Below are positions 1 to 6,990 of a stretch of DNA of 22,496 nt, piece after piece (the first letter of the stretch is position 1; every line of letters begins with the position of its first letter). This DNA comes from Caldilineae bacterium. Its GTDB lineage: Bacteria; Chloroflexota; Anaerolineae; J102. The stretch covers positions 1-22,496 of the forward strand of contig DUEF01000287.1 of assembly GCA_011176555.1 (NCBI GenBank). Reading direction: 5' to 3'. Position numbers and translations under genes: made by a program. Below the pieces are notes generated by a model. That model searched no databases and was not told the origin of the DNA. It saw only the letters and a program-made list of their open reading frames with translations.

Positions 1-20
1 AGGGAGTTGCGTGAAGAAAT

Positions 21-81
21 GCGTGTTACGTGGTGCGTATTGCGTGGCGCCAACCCAACGGAACACGCACTACGCAATACG
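21..81. repeat. Inverted heptamer array, GCGTATT/GCGTGGT type
   Basis: The left arm GTGGTGCGTATTGCGTGG and the right arm CACGCACTACGCAATACG pair around a loop of about 15 bases. It lies downstream of the cooC stop, in a 159-base edge region with no gene. It could act as an RNA hairpin at the end of the operon. Confidence 0.8.
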
Positions 82-159
82 AGTCCCACGATAACCCCAC
101 GAGATCCAGAAGAGCCTAAATAATTAGGGCTTGAGGAGGGGAATCGAAAGATCAAGTCA

Positions 160-945
160 TCAGTCTTGTGCTGCAATCGACGCCGCAAGCTGTTCCGCCA
201 TCTTCTCGGCCGCCTCTCGCAGCGCCGGCGCATGATCGTACACCGGAATACCCAGGCGATCCGCCTCTTGCACAGCGAGATCGGCGGGGAGCAGGCCGAG
301 AACAGGGATGCCGGGGGTTTCGGCGTGTAGAAAAGCGGCTTCATCCTCGTTGCGCACTTTGTTGCCCACCAGCCACAGGCGGGTCAGGCCGATGTCGTTG
401 GCCAATTTTTTGATCTGGCGGGCCGTGCCCAGGCTTCGCCTGGTCGGCTCCACCACGATGATCATGGCATCCACAAAATCGACCGTGGCCCGGCCCAGGT
501 GCTCGACCCCCGCGTACATGTCCAGAATCAGCACCTCGTCGTCGCGAAACAACAGATGCGTGAACAGGGTCTTGAGCATGGCGCTCTCGGGGCAGATGCA
601 GCCGGAGCCGCCCAAATCCACCGAGCCCATTTCCAACAGGCGCACGCCGCGGTACTCGGCGCTGAAACGGTCGGGGATGTCGTCCACCCTGGGGTTGATG
701 GTGAAAAAGCCGCCCACCTGGCCCGGTTTGGCCCCGGTGCGCTCTTCGATCAGCGCGTCCATCTCGGAGACCGGCGCCAGTTGCTCTTGCAATTCGTCCG
801 GGAAGCCCAGCGCGCCCGCCAGACAGGGTGAAGGATCGGCATCGACGGCCAGCACATCGCGGCCGACATCGGCATAGACTTGGGCTAATAGGGCGGCGAG
901 CGTGGTCTTACCCACGCCTCCCTTACCGCTGATTGCTAGTTTCAT
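160..945 (-). CDS. cooC: CooC-type nickel-insertion ATPase for CO dehydrogenase
   Basis: A P-loop ATPase of the MinD/CooC group, 261 residues. A deviant Walker A motif, GKGGVGKTT, lies at residues 8-16. A Walker B-like LILDMYAG follows near residue 140. A C-I-C pair at residues 116 and 118 sits in the context GSGCICPE. In characterised CooC proteins a C-x-C pair at this place binds nickel or zinc at the dimer interface, and ATP-driven dimerisation supports nickel loading of the CO dehydrogenase C-cluster. It is the last gene of the operon in this window, 185 bases after the DUF3786-like gene. The start is fixed by the canonical N-terminus MKLAISGKGG. No Shine-Dalgarno sequence is visible before it on the minus strand. 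The family call is firm; that it serves this acsA is inferred from linkage. Confidence 0.93.
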   Translation of the reverse strand: MKLAISGKGGVGKTTLAALLAQVYADVGRDVLAVDADPSPCLAGALGFPDELQEQLAPVSEMDALIEERTGAKPGQVGGFFTINPRVDDIPDRFSAEYRGVRLLEMGSVDLGGSGCICPESAMLKTLFTHLLFRDDEVLILDMYAGVEHLGRATVDFVDAMIIVVEPTRRSLGTARQIKKLANDIGLTRLWLVGNKVRNEDEAAFLHAETPGIPVLGLLPADLAVQEADRLGIPVYDHAPALREAAEKMAEQLAASIAAQD

Positions 946-993
946 AGGATAGGAGGGGTTCTGCGGAAGTAATCAAAGAATTGGAATCAAATA

Positions 994-1060
994 GCGTGGT
1001 GCGTATTGCGTGTTCCGTCTAGTTGGTATCGAGCGAATGGACCACGCACGACGCAACACG
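994..1060. repeat. Inverted heptamer array, GCGTATT/GCGTGGT type
   Basis: GCGTGGTGCGTATTGCGTG is followed after about 25 bases by CCACGCACGACGCAACACG. It occupies the gap between the DUF3786-like gene and cooC, next to the stronger hairpin at 1089-1142. Confidence 0.75.
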
Positions 1061-1088
1061 GATTAACGCACATTGTGCAGTGTAAACC

Positions 1089-1142
1089 CGTAATGCGCAA
1101 AACGTAAAAGATGCCCGCTCCGCTTACGTTTTACGCATTACG
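1089..1142. repeat. Long hairpin overlapping the end of the DUF3786-like gene
   Basis: Two 19-base arms (1089-1107 and 1124-1142) match at 18 of 19 positions with a 16-base loop. The arms begin CGTAATGCG and end CGCATTACG. The right arm includes the last three codons and the stop of the DUF3786-like gene. Confidence 0.9.
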
Positions 1143-1787
1143 GTTTCGTATCACCTTCCGTGTCAACATGCTGCCGAGAATCGCACAGCCATCGGTGGAA
1201 AGATGATGACCGGCCGCAGCGTCGAAGAGAATGCGGTAGGATGAGGGGAAATCCTCGTCACCCAGCCAGCAAGCCGCCAGCATGGCCACTTTGGGCAACA
1301 CCTGGAAGGCGTAAGAGACATCGGCGAAGGCGAGTCGCTCGCCCCCGGCTTGCTGCAAGGCCGCTTCAAAGGCGTCGGCGTCATCGCCGAAGGATCGTAA
1401 GAGCGTCTGCCCAGTGTACCCCAGGAAGGCCTGAGTGTAGAAATTACCGTCGGGCAACTCCGAGAATGCGATCCAGCGATAAGCCTGCGGCGTTCCATCT
1501 GAATCGTGAAAGTAGTAGGCCAGAATCGCCTGGGACATCACGTCCAGGGGAGCGTTGCTGGTGCTGTCGCGCGCGACGAAATCGGGAAAAGTCAGGATGA
1601 CGGGACGCCCCCAGAAGGCCAACTCGAATTCGCCCCGGTTATCAGCCAGCGGCCGGTAGAGAGCGCCTGTTCGGGTGCTGAGAATGGTCGGATCAGCGCC
1701 CTGCAGGTCGGCGCGCAATTCCGCCACCCGGTCGACGAGAGGGAAAGATGGTGGGGATGTTGACTGATGGCCGGTTGAAGCGGACAT
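1131..1787 (-). CDS. DUF3786-like protein of unknown function
   Basis: A 218-residue soluble protein with no signal peptide or membrane segment. The pattern ILAYYFHDSDG, WIAFSELPDGNFY, AFLGYT, DVSYAFQVLPKVAML and WLGDEDFPSSYRILFD resembles DUF3786 proteins, which I recall as neighbours of corrinoid and Wood-Ljungdahl genes. No biochemical role is known to me, and no conserved cysteine cluster is seen. It lies between acsE and cooC in the same direction. The last codons and stop (R-N-A-stop) fall inside one arm of the hairpin repeat at 1089-1142, so the repeat supplies the C-terminus. The start codon follows another repeat array directly, with no Shine-Dalgarno sequence. The family assignment is from memory of the sequence pattern. 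Confidence 0.75.
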   Translation of the reverse strand: MSASTGHQSTSPPSFPLVDRVAELRADLQGADPTILSTRTGALYRPLADNRGEFELAFWGRPVILTFPDFVARDSTSNAPLDVMSQAILAYYFHDSDGTPQAYRWIAFSELPDGNFYTQAFLGYTGQTLLRSFGDDADAFEAALQQAGGERLAFADVSYAFQVLPKVAMLAACWLGDEDFPSSYRILFDAAAGHHLSTDGCAILGSMLTRKVIRNRNA

Positions 1788-1793
1788 GCTTCA

Positions 1794-1856
1794 CGTATTG
1801 CGTGTTACGTATTGCGGACGAACGGAACCCGCAACACGTCATACGGACGTAATGCG
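1794..1856. repeat. Inverted heptamer array between acsE and the DUF3786-like gene
   Basis: CGTATTGCGTGTTACGTATTGCGG, then a short spacer, then CCGCAACACGTCATACG and CGTAATGCG. The array almost fills the gap from the acsE stop to the next start codon and leaves no ribosome-binding site. Confidence 0.75.
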
Positions 1857-1868
1857 AATCGTGGAATT

Positions 1869-2792
1869 CTATTGCTGCAAGTAACCGTCGGCGTAAATGA
1901 CCTTATTGAGCAAAATCTGCACAGTCTTCCAGATAGCCACCTGCTCGGGATCGCTCATGTCCACATCTTCGGGCTGCGGTTCTTCCATAGCGGCGATACG
2001 GTCAGCGATCTTCAGGTACAATCGCCCCACCGCGGTGCTTTCATCCCGTTCTTCGATCACCCGAATCGTTTCCTTCAGTTTCTCATCCAACGGATCGGCG
2101 ATCATCATCTGCAAACCAGCGCCCATGAGCATCGCGCAGTAAGTGCGGTTGATGAGCGGGCGATTTTCGTGCGGCACGGCATTGGACACATTGGAGAGTC
2201 CCACCGAGATGGCCGGTGGCGGATCCCAGGCAAAAGGCAGCGTCTGCACCGCGCCGATCAACTCCGGGCAGTATTCCTGACAACCTGAAACCGTGAGCAC
2301 CAATGGATCGATGATCAGATCGGAAATGGGGAAATCGATCTCCAGACAGCGGGGAATCAAATACTCCAGAGCGATGCCGACGCGCTCGTCTGCGCTGACG
2401 GGAATGCCGGATTTGGTGAGTGTCAGGGCGATGAGACGGGTGTTGTACTGCTTGGCCAACAGGGGCACTTTCTCCAATCGTTCGGCCTCGGCGGATGTGG
2501 AATTGAGGATCGGTTGAGCTTTGGTCACCGTTTTCAGCGCCGCCTCCATGCCGTTGATGTTGGTGGTGTCGAAGCTGAGGGGCACATCCACCACCGCCTC
2601 GACTGTCTTCACCATCCAGGGAAAGACTTCCTCCCAATCCTTTTTGCGCGGCCCCATGTTCAAGTCAATCGCCTGAGCGCCGGCCTCGACTTGCTTGACC
2701 GCCGATTCCTGGAAGTATTTGGCGTCACGTTCTTTCAATGCTTTTTTGACTGCCTGGGAAATGATATGAATGTTTTCGCCGATGATGTACAT
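1869..2792 (-). CDS. acsE: Methyltetrahydrofolate:CFeSP methyltransferase (AcsE)
   Basis: Transfers the N5-methyl group of methyl-tetrahydrofolate to Co(I) of the corrinoid iron-sulfur protein. It is a pterin-binding TIM barrel: IDLNMGPRKKDW near residue 43, the strand SFDTTN near residue 73 (the pterin-binding Asp), ILNSTSAE near residue 95, and GLSNVSNAVPHENR near residue 198, which contains the conserved Asn of this family. At 307 residues it is about 45 longer than the well-studied Moorella enzyme. The extra length is a C-terminal helical tail after the barrel. A strong ribosome-binding site (GGAGGAG on the minus strand, plus-strand 2800-2806) lies 7 bases before the ATG. It follows the radical SAM gene in the operon, with a heptamer array between them. 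Confidence 0.95.
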   Translation of the reverse strand: MYIIGENIHIISQAVKKALKERDAKYFQESAVKQVEAGAQAIDLNMGPRKKDWEEVFPWMVKTVEAVVDVPLSFDTTNINGMEAALKTVTKAQPILNSTSAEAERLEKVPLLAKQYNTRLIALTLTKSGIPVSADERVGIALEYLIPRCLEIDFPISDLIIDPLVLTVSGCQEYCPELIGAVQTLPFAWDPPPAISVGLSNVSNAVPHENRPLINRTYCAMLMGAGLQMMIADPLDEKLKETIRVIEERDESTAVGRLYLKIADRIAAMEEPQPEDVDMSDPEQVAIWKTVQILLNKVIYADGYLQQ

Positions 2793-2843
2793 GGTGTTGC
2801 TCCTCCGTTGGGGTGGACACGATGGGTTTGAATTATGTGTTTT

Positions 2844-2908
2844 GCGTTTTTGCGTGGTGCGTATTGCGTGGTGCGTGGTCGAAAACGGAACACGCGCTAC
2901 GCAAGACC
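2844..2908. repeat. Inverted heptamer array between radical SAM gene and acsE
   Basis: Clear 7-base period: GCGTGGT, GCGTATT, GCGTGGT, GCGTGGT in the left arm, and CACGCGCTACGCAAGACC in the right. The right arm contains the TAG stop and last codons of the radical SAM gene. Confidence 0.85.
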
Positions 2909-3802
2909 GTACATTTGATTTGGCGCCAGAATATCAGGAAATTTCGAACGCAATTGAGCGCGGGCGGTGTAGCAAAGATGACAGGCGTCTACGTAACGAG
3001 GGTCGGGAGTCAGACCATGCCTGCGCACAAGCTCGGCAGGGCCTCCGGCCAGTAGTTCGGCCACGATTGGGTGCGTAGTGGGGTCATAGCCAGCGACAAT
3101 GTCCTTGAGCGGTCGCTCGAACAGGTTGCCCAGGCAGAGGCCCTGACAGAGGTGGAGATAGCCAAAAGGGTCGAGATGCACGCGGGACGGGCTTGCCAGG
3201 TTTTCGTAGGGGCAGGCGTCGAATAGCTCCCACGGCTGGCCCGGCAATCCCTCCACCAATTTCACCGCCGCCCGACCTCGGAACATAATCCCGCCGCCGG
3301 TCACAGGCTCGCCCTGGTTGCGGGGATCGATGCTGCGGGTCTCATGAGGTGGATCCAGGGTGAAGACAGCGGCGCCGGTGATGCCCAACTCAGCGGCGGC
3401 CGACATGGCGTTCCAGGCAAAACGTTCCTGCTGCTCATCGCCGTGATAAACATCGCTGGAGACATCGATCTCGTTCAGACCGGCCCCGGCCAATGGCTCC
3501 AACCAGATGCGGGCGTCTTCCAGGCTGGTGGCCCAATAGCCATTGCTGACGATGCCCGTTTTCCAGCCCTCGTCATGAGCGAACTTGACAGCGTGAACCA
3601 GCAAGGGGTAGTAAAGAAAGGCTTCGCCTCCTTCGAAATAGATTTCATCGATCGTCCCCAATTCCCTGGCCTGCTGAAACACATCCTCCAACCGCGGCCA
3701 GGTGAAAACACCCGTCTGCCAGGGACCGCTCCACACGAAGCAGTGATCACACTCGTAGTTGCAGGTGTAGGTAAGGAGGATGTGAAGGCCGGTGAGGTTC
3801 AT
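2897..3802 (-). CDS. Radical SAM protein with extra C-terminal Cys cluster
   Basis: A 301-residue radical SAM enzyme. The canonical C-x3-C-x2-C motif is at C14, C18 and C21 in TYTCNYECDHCFVW and binds the SAM-cleaving [4Fe-4S] cluster. A glycine-rich EIYFEGGEAFLYYP near residue 54 is the usual SAM-contact motif. Downstream cysteines at 197, 219, 223, 274 and 277 look like a SPASM/twitch-type auxiliary cluster site, as in peptide- and protein-modifying radical SAM enzymes. The substrate is unknown. Its place between acsV and acsE suggests maturation of a cluster, cofactor or protein of the CODH/ACS system, which is inference. The start codon directly abuts a tandem heptamer array and has no Shine-Dalgarno sequence. 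The stop codon lies inside the next array. No small RiPP-like precursor gene is obvious next to it. Confidence 0.88.
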   Translation of the reverse strand: MNLTGLHILLTYTCNYECDHCFVWSGPWQTGVFTWPRLEDVFQQARELGTIDEIYFEGGEAFLYYPLLVHAVKFAHDEGWKTGIVSNGYWATSLEDARIWLEPLAGAGLNEIDVSSDVYHGDEQQERFAWNAMSAAAELGITGAAVFTLDPPHETRSIDPRNQGEPVTGGGIMFRGRAAVKLVEGLPGQPWELFDACPYENLASPSRVHLDPFGYLHLCQGLCLGNLFERPLKDIVAGYDPTTHPIVAELLAGGPAELVRRHGLTPDPRYVDACHLCYTARAQLRSKFPDILAPNQMYGLA

Positions 3803-3803
3803 T

Positions 3804-3865
3804 GCGGATTGCGGAATGCGGATTGCGGAATGCGGAATGCGGAATGCGGAACGGGGAACGGGAAT
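3804..3865. repeat. Tandem GCGGAAT/GCGGATT heptamer array
   Basis: About eight 7-base units (GCGGATT, GCGGAAT, GCGGATT, GCGGAAT and so on) decaying to GGGGAAC. It fills the whole gap from the four-helix-bundle gene's stop to one base before the radical SAM start codon. No inverted arm lies within this gap; inverse units are at 4327-4394. Confidence 0.9.
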
Positions 3866-4234
3866 TTAGCGACGTTGAGCGTTGCGGTTGGCTTTGGCGG
3901 TTCTGCCTGAGGCGACAAAGATGGCGAAGAGTTCGCCTGATTCTTGCAGTAGCCAGCGTCGCTCAGTGACATCGCTGATGTCGGCTTCGTCGAAAAGCTC
4001 TAGCCAATACTGCGATTCGCTGGCTTCCTTTTCGACCACACCGATTTTATGGATGAAATCATTGCGGGATTCGGCGCGATTGGCTTCTCGATAGTTTGCG
4101 CCGACTGAAGTTCCTGCCTTCAACAGTTGGTAACCCATCACGTTTGTGATCTGATTTTCCGGTAGCGAAGCAACAAATTTGATAATCCGTAACGCAAACT
4201 GCTTGCTTCGTTTTTCTAAATCGCGTTTATCCAT
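3866..4234 (-). CDS. Four-helix-bundle protein (23S rRNA intervening-sequence family)
   Basis: A 122-residue, all-helical protein of the S23/IVS four-helix-bundle family. Recognisable parts are KRSKQFALRIIKFVASLP, the central YQLLKAGTSVGANYREANRAES and DFIHKIGVVEKEASESQYWL. Relatives were first found in intervening sequences of 23S rRNA and are widely scattered in bacterial genomes; related bundles act as accessory proteins of diversity-generating retroelements. No reverse transcriptase is present here, and the molecular role is unknown. It sits between acsV and the radical SAM gene. GCGGAAT-type heptamer arrays border it on both sides, in opposite orientation, which gives it the look of a small inserted unit. 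No Shine-Dalgarno sequence precedes the ATG. It is probably not functionally part of the pathway. Confidence 0.87.
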   Translation of the reverse strand: MDKRDLEKRSKQFALRIIKFVASLPENQITNVMGYQLLKAGTSVGANYREANRAESRNDFIHKIGVVEKEASESQYWLELFDEADISDVTERRWLLQESGELFAIFVASGRTAKANRNAQRR

Positions 4235-4243
4235 AAGTCATGT

Positions 4244-4394
4244 AATTGCGGATTGCGGAATATTTTATCGCTGAGTCACCAAGAACCTCTGGCGAAATTA
4301 CGCTAATTTTTACAGTCAGTTCATTTCGCAATCCGAAATTCGCAATCCGAAATATCTTTACATTCCGCAATTCGCAGTCCGAAATCCGCAATTT
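4244..4394. repeat. GCGGAAT-type inverted array upstream of the four-helix-bundle gene
   Basis: A short direct part ATTGCGGATTGCGGAAT (4244-4260) is followed, after 65 bases of non-repeat DNA, by inverse units CGCAATCCGAAATT and CCGCAATTCGCAGTCC up to 4394. The array reaches the acsV stop codon. With 3804-3865 it brackets the four-helix-bundle gene with opposite-facing repeats. Confidence 0.85.
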
Positions 4395-6327
4395 AAGCTA
4401 ACGCTTCCGCCACCGACGGAAACATACTCATGTCCGTATGCGGCAGGAAACAGGCGGAGGTGAAGGCCTCGAAGAAACGATTATCGGCCGAAAGCTCGAT
4501 GTAGGTCATGCGCGAGGCGATGTCCTGGAGATGAGCGCGGGACTCGCGACTGAGGAGCGCCAGATAAGCGCCGCGCACCGAGGTGTTGCCCAGGAACTGG
4601 AAGCGCTCCCAGGGCATGTCGGGCAGCAAGCCAAGTTGCACCGCCTTTTCGACATTGATGTATTTGCCAAACGAGCCGCCAATGAGCACGCGCTCGGCCA
4701 TCTCCAGGGGCACGCCCACACTATCGGCCAGGATGGTAAAGCCGGCATAGATGGCGGCCTTGGCGCGCAGCAGATTATCCACATCCACATGCGTGAGCAC
4801 GATGTCTCGCCCGTGCTCTGTTTCTGAACCCCAGGCGACCACATATTCCCCACCATGCGCGCCCTGACGTACGCGCGGCGTATCCAACGTGGTGTTGACA
4901 TTTCCGCGCTTGTCGAGCACGCCGGTGATGAACAACTCGGCCATGAGCGAGATCAAGCCGCTGCCGCAGATGCCCTTGGGTTTGACCTCACGCGGCCCGC
5001 CCGCGCCGATCACCCGCCAACTCGGTTCGTAGGTCTCGCTGTGCACCCAGACTTCCTCGATGGCTCCTCTGGTGGCCCTCATACCGTCCACTACGCCCGC
5101 GCCCTCGAAGGCCGGCCCGGCCGAGCAGGCGCAGGTCACCAACCAATCGCTGGAACCCAACACCATCTCGCCGTTTGTGCCCACATCCAGGAAGAGCGTG
5201 ATCTGCTCGCTATCGGCCATGCCAGAGGACAAAACCCCGGCCGTGATGTCCGCGCCCACGTAGCTGGCGACGCCGGGCAGACAATCCACATTCGCTTCGG
5301 GATTGATGTGCAGGCCCACCTCGTCCGCCCTGAGCAGGGGCACTTCGTTCACGCCGGGCACGAAGGGAGACAGGCGGATGCTGGCCGCGGGCAAGCCCAG
5401 CAACAGATGAATCATGGTGGTGTTGCCGGAAATGGTGGCCTTGACGATGTCGGCGGGCTTCGCCCGCACCCGCTTGCAGGCCCGTTCCACCAGATCGTTG
5501 ATGGTCCCCACCACCAGGTCGCGCAATTGCTCGCCGCCATCTCCCTTGCTGGCGTAGATGATGCGGGAGATGACATCCTCGCCGCGCGAGATCTGCTGAT
5601 TGTACTCGGCCACCTGCGCCCGCACCCGACCGCTGAGCAAATCCACCAGCCACAGCGACACGGTGGTGGTGCCGATGTCCACGGCGATGCCCCAGAGCGG
5701 GTCGTCGTCAGAGGTGAGGCCGGGCCGAAGATCGATCAGCCGGGCGGGGCAATCGGGGCAGCACTCCTGGCGGGGATGATCAAGCACGGCCGAGACTTGC
5801 CAGTCGCCCTCACGCAACGTCTTGCCCACGGTGCGGAGAAGCGCCAACGAAATGGTGATGTTGCTGCGACCGATTTCCTGCTGCAGCGTCCATTTCAGAC
5901 GGCTCCAGTCATCGATCTGGTCATCCATCGTGGGCGGTTTCAACGTCACCGCCATCCGCCGCACAGTTTGATCCGCCAGCGGGTCGTAACCGGACGGAAC
6001 CTGCACCTCGGCGGCGGTGCGGTCGGTGGTCAAGCGCCGTTCGATCTTCTCCTGCGGCGGCACGTGCACGGTGACATCGCCTTCCACCACCGCCTGGCAA
6101 CCCAGCACATAGCCATTGGCCACGTCCTCGGCTGACAGACGCAAGGTGCTACGCGCTCGCACGCTTCCGCTCGTCACCTGCACGGCGCAGCGCCCGCAAC
6201 GGCCCTGTCCCCCGCACGGCTGGTTTAGCTCGACCCCCGCCAGATGCGCGGCGTCAGAGAGCAACGCACCGGTGGGGACTTGAACGGCTTTATCGGTTAT
6301 ATCGAAGAGGACGGTGTGGTTGGGCAT
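4393..6327 (-). CDS. acsV: Corrinoid protein reductive activator (RACo/AcsV), [2Fe-2S] plus ASKHA ATPase
   Basis: Reactivates the corrinoid iron-sulfur protein by ATP-driven reduction of oxidised Co(II) to Co(I). From the chosen ATG it has 644 residues. The N-terminal domain is a plant-type ferredoxin with ligands C38, C44, C47 and C77. A linker and a CCPDC motif follow. The large DUF4445/ASKHA ATPase domain has WGIAVDIGTTTVSLWLV (phosphate-1), ATISGNTTMIHLLLGL, LFLDVGTNGEMVLG, AGPAFEGAGVVDG, GICGSGL and VLIGGSFGKYINVEKA. A TTG codon at 6351 would add eight residues. I prefer the ATG at 6327 because the 70-base duplicate at 6991-7060 also ends exactly at that ATG and ferredoxin domains of this family normally start there. 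No Shine-Dalgarno sequence is seen for either. It is separated from acsC by the opposite-strand toxin-antitoxin island. Confidence 0.94.
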   Translation of the reverse strand: MPNHTVLFDITDKAVQVPTGALLSDAAHLAGVELNQPCGGQGRCGRCAVQVTSGSVRARSTLRLSAEDVANGYVLGCQAVVEGDVTVHVPPQEKIERRLTTDRTAAEVQVPSGYDPLADQTVRRMAVTLKPPTMDDQIDDWSRLKWTLQQEIGRSNITISLALLRTVGKTLREGDWQVSAVLDHPRQECCPDCPARLIDLRPGLTSDDDPLWGIAVDIGTTTVSLWLVDLLSGRVRAQVAEYNQQISRGEDVISRIIYASKGDGGEQLRDLVVGTINDLVERACKRVRAKPADIVKATISGNTTMIHLLLGLPAASIRLSPFVPGVNEVPLLRADEVGLHINPEANVDCLPGVASYVGADITAGVLSSGMADSEQITLFLDVGTNGEMVLGSSDWLVTCACSAGPAFEGAGVVDGMRATRGAIEEVWVHSETYEPSWRVIGAGGPREVKPKGICGSGLISLMAELFITGVLDKRGNVNTTLDTPRVRQGAHGGEYVVAWGSETEHGRDIVLTHVDVDNLLRAKAAIYAGFTILADSVGVPLEMAERVLIGGSFGKYINVEKAVQLGLLPDMPWERFQFLGNTSVRGAYLALLSRESRAHLQDIASRMTYIELSADNRFFEAFTSACFLPHTDMSMFPSVAEALA

Positions 6328-6381
6328 GGGATCGTGAGGCGTAAAACACAATGGCCTGGACGCCGATTAGACGAGAATCGC

Positions 6382-6410
6382 TTGTATAAACATGGAGAAT
6401 CATGTAAAAT
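6382..6410 (+). promoter_or_regulatory. Possible promoter of the toxin-antitoxin pair
   Basis: TTGTAT (6382-6387) and TAAAAT (6405-6410) with 17 bases between them, about 80 bases before the antitoxin ATG at 6490. The -10 matches five of six consensus bases. The same gap could also hold a minus-strand promoter for acsV (TTGATT near 6408-6413), which would be needed if the island blocks read-through from acsC. Pattern match only. Confidence 0.35.
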
Positions 6411-6489
6411 CAAGCAGGCCTAACTTAACTCAATTCTACCAGATAACCTGCATCTGACAAATACAAATTACGCAGAAGGACAATTTGCT

Positions 6490-6720
6490 ATGACTACCGC
6501 GGCGATTACAACCGTGACCAAAATGATGGAAACACTGCCTGAGCCGACCCAGAATCAGATTGTGGACCATATCAGGGATTACCTGGCCGAAATCCAGGAC
6601 GAAAAAAAATGGGATACCACTTTCCAGAACAGTCAGGCATCGCTCATCAGAGCTGCTCGTCGGGCCAAGCAAGAAATTGCCGCAGGGTTATCGGAACCCA
6701 TGGACTATAGTCGGTTATGA
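6490..6720 (+). CDS. Putative antitoxin of a RelE/ParE-type module
   Basis: A 76-residue, mostly helical protein. The pattern METLPEPTQNQIVDHIRDYL, then KKWDTTFQNSQASL and RAARRAKQEIAAGLSEPMDY, matches a small family that I recall next to RelE/ParE-like toxins in Chloroflexota and cyanobacteria. It overlaps the following toxin gene by four bases (ATGA), the usual coupling for a toxin-antitoxin pair. AAGGA lies about 10 bases before the ATG. It would bind the toxin and probably autoregulate, but no DNA-binding fold is obvious. It is transcribed against the surrounding Wood-Ljungdahl genes and is likely an acquired module. Confidence 0.78.
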   Translation: MTTAAITTVTKMMETLPEPTQNQIVDHIRDYLAEIQDEKKWDTTFQNSQASLIRAARRAKQEIAAGLSEPMDYSRL

Positions 6721-6980
6721 AATCGGCAACACTTCCTTCATTCTGGGTGGCCTACCGAACATTGCGAAAAACAACCAGAAAACAAGCTAAAAAAGCTTAT
6801 TTTCTTTGGGCGCAGAACCCTTTTCACCCTTCTTTGCATTTCAAGTGCATCAATCCGCAAGAAGACATCTGGTCGGTGAGGATTTCACTTGACTATCGGG
6901 CCGTCGGCGTTTTTCAAGGAGATACGGTCACGTGGTTTTGGATTGGGAATCACGATGATTATGAACGATTTTTCGGGTAA
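6717..6980 (+). CDS. RelE/ParE-superfamily toxin-like protein
   Basis: An 87-residue protein with the compact alpha-beta layout of RelE/ParE toxins: an N-terminal helical hairpin with KTTRKQAKKAYFLWAQNP, then strands LHFKCI, IWSVRISLDYRAVGVF and VTWFWIGNHDDYERFF. The R-I-S-L-D-Y-R-A segment and the terminal H-D-x-Y-x-x-F are typical of this superfamily, whose members cleave mRNA on the ribosome or inhibit gyrase. Which of these applies cannot be told. It overlaps the upstream antitoxin gene by ATGA. The stop codon is followed within about 10 bases by the duplicated acsV fragment. Confidence 0.8.
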   Translation: MKSATLPSFWVAYRTLRKTTRKQAKKAYFLWAQNPFHPSLHFKCINPQEDIWSVRISLDYRAVGVFQGDTVTWFWIGNHDDYERFFG

Positions 6981-6990
6981 GCGGCCTCAC

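Noticed and set aside
3866..4234. Diversity-generating retroelement suggested by the four-helix-bundle gene
   Set aside because: No reverse transcriptase, template repeat or variable repeat is seen in the window.
3804..4394. Heptamer arrays as a CRISPR array
   Set aside because: Units are 7 bases, contiguous and degenerate, with no unique spacers of constant length and no cas genes.
4855..6135. A 426-codon plus-strand open frame opposite acsV
   Set aside because: It is the antisense shadow of a high-GC gene: rich in His, Gly, Arg and Gln, with no domain, no ribosome-binding site, and the opposite strand is clearly acsV.
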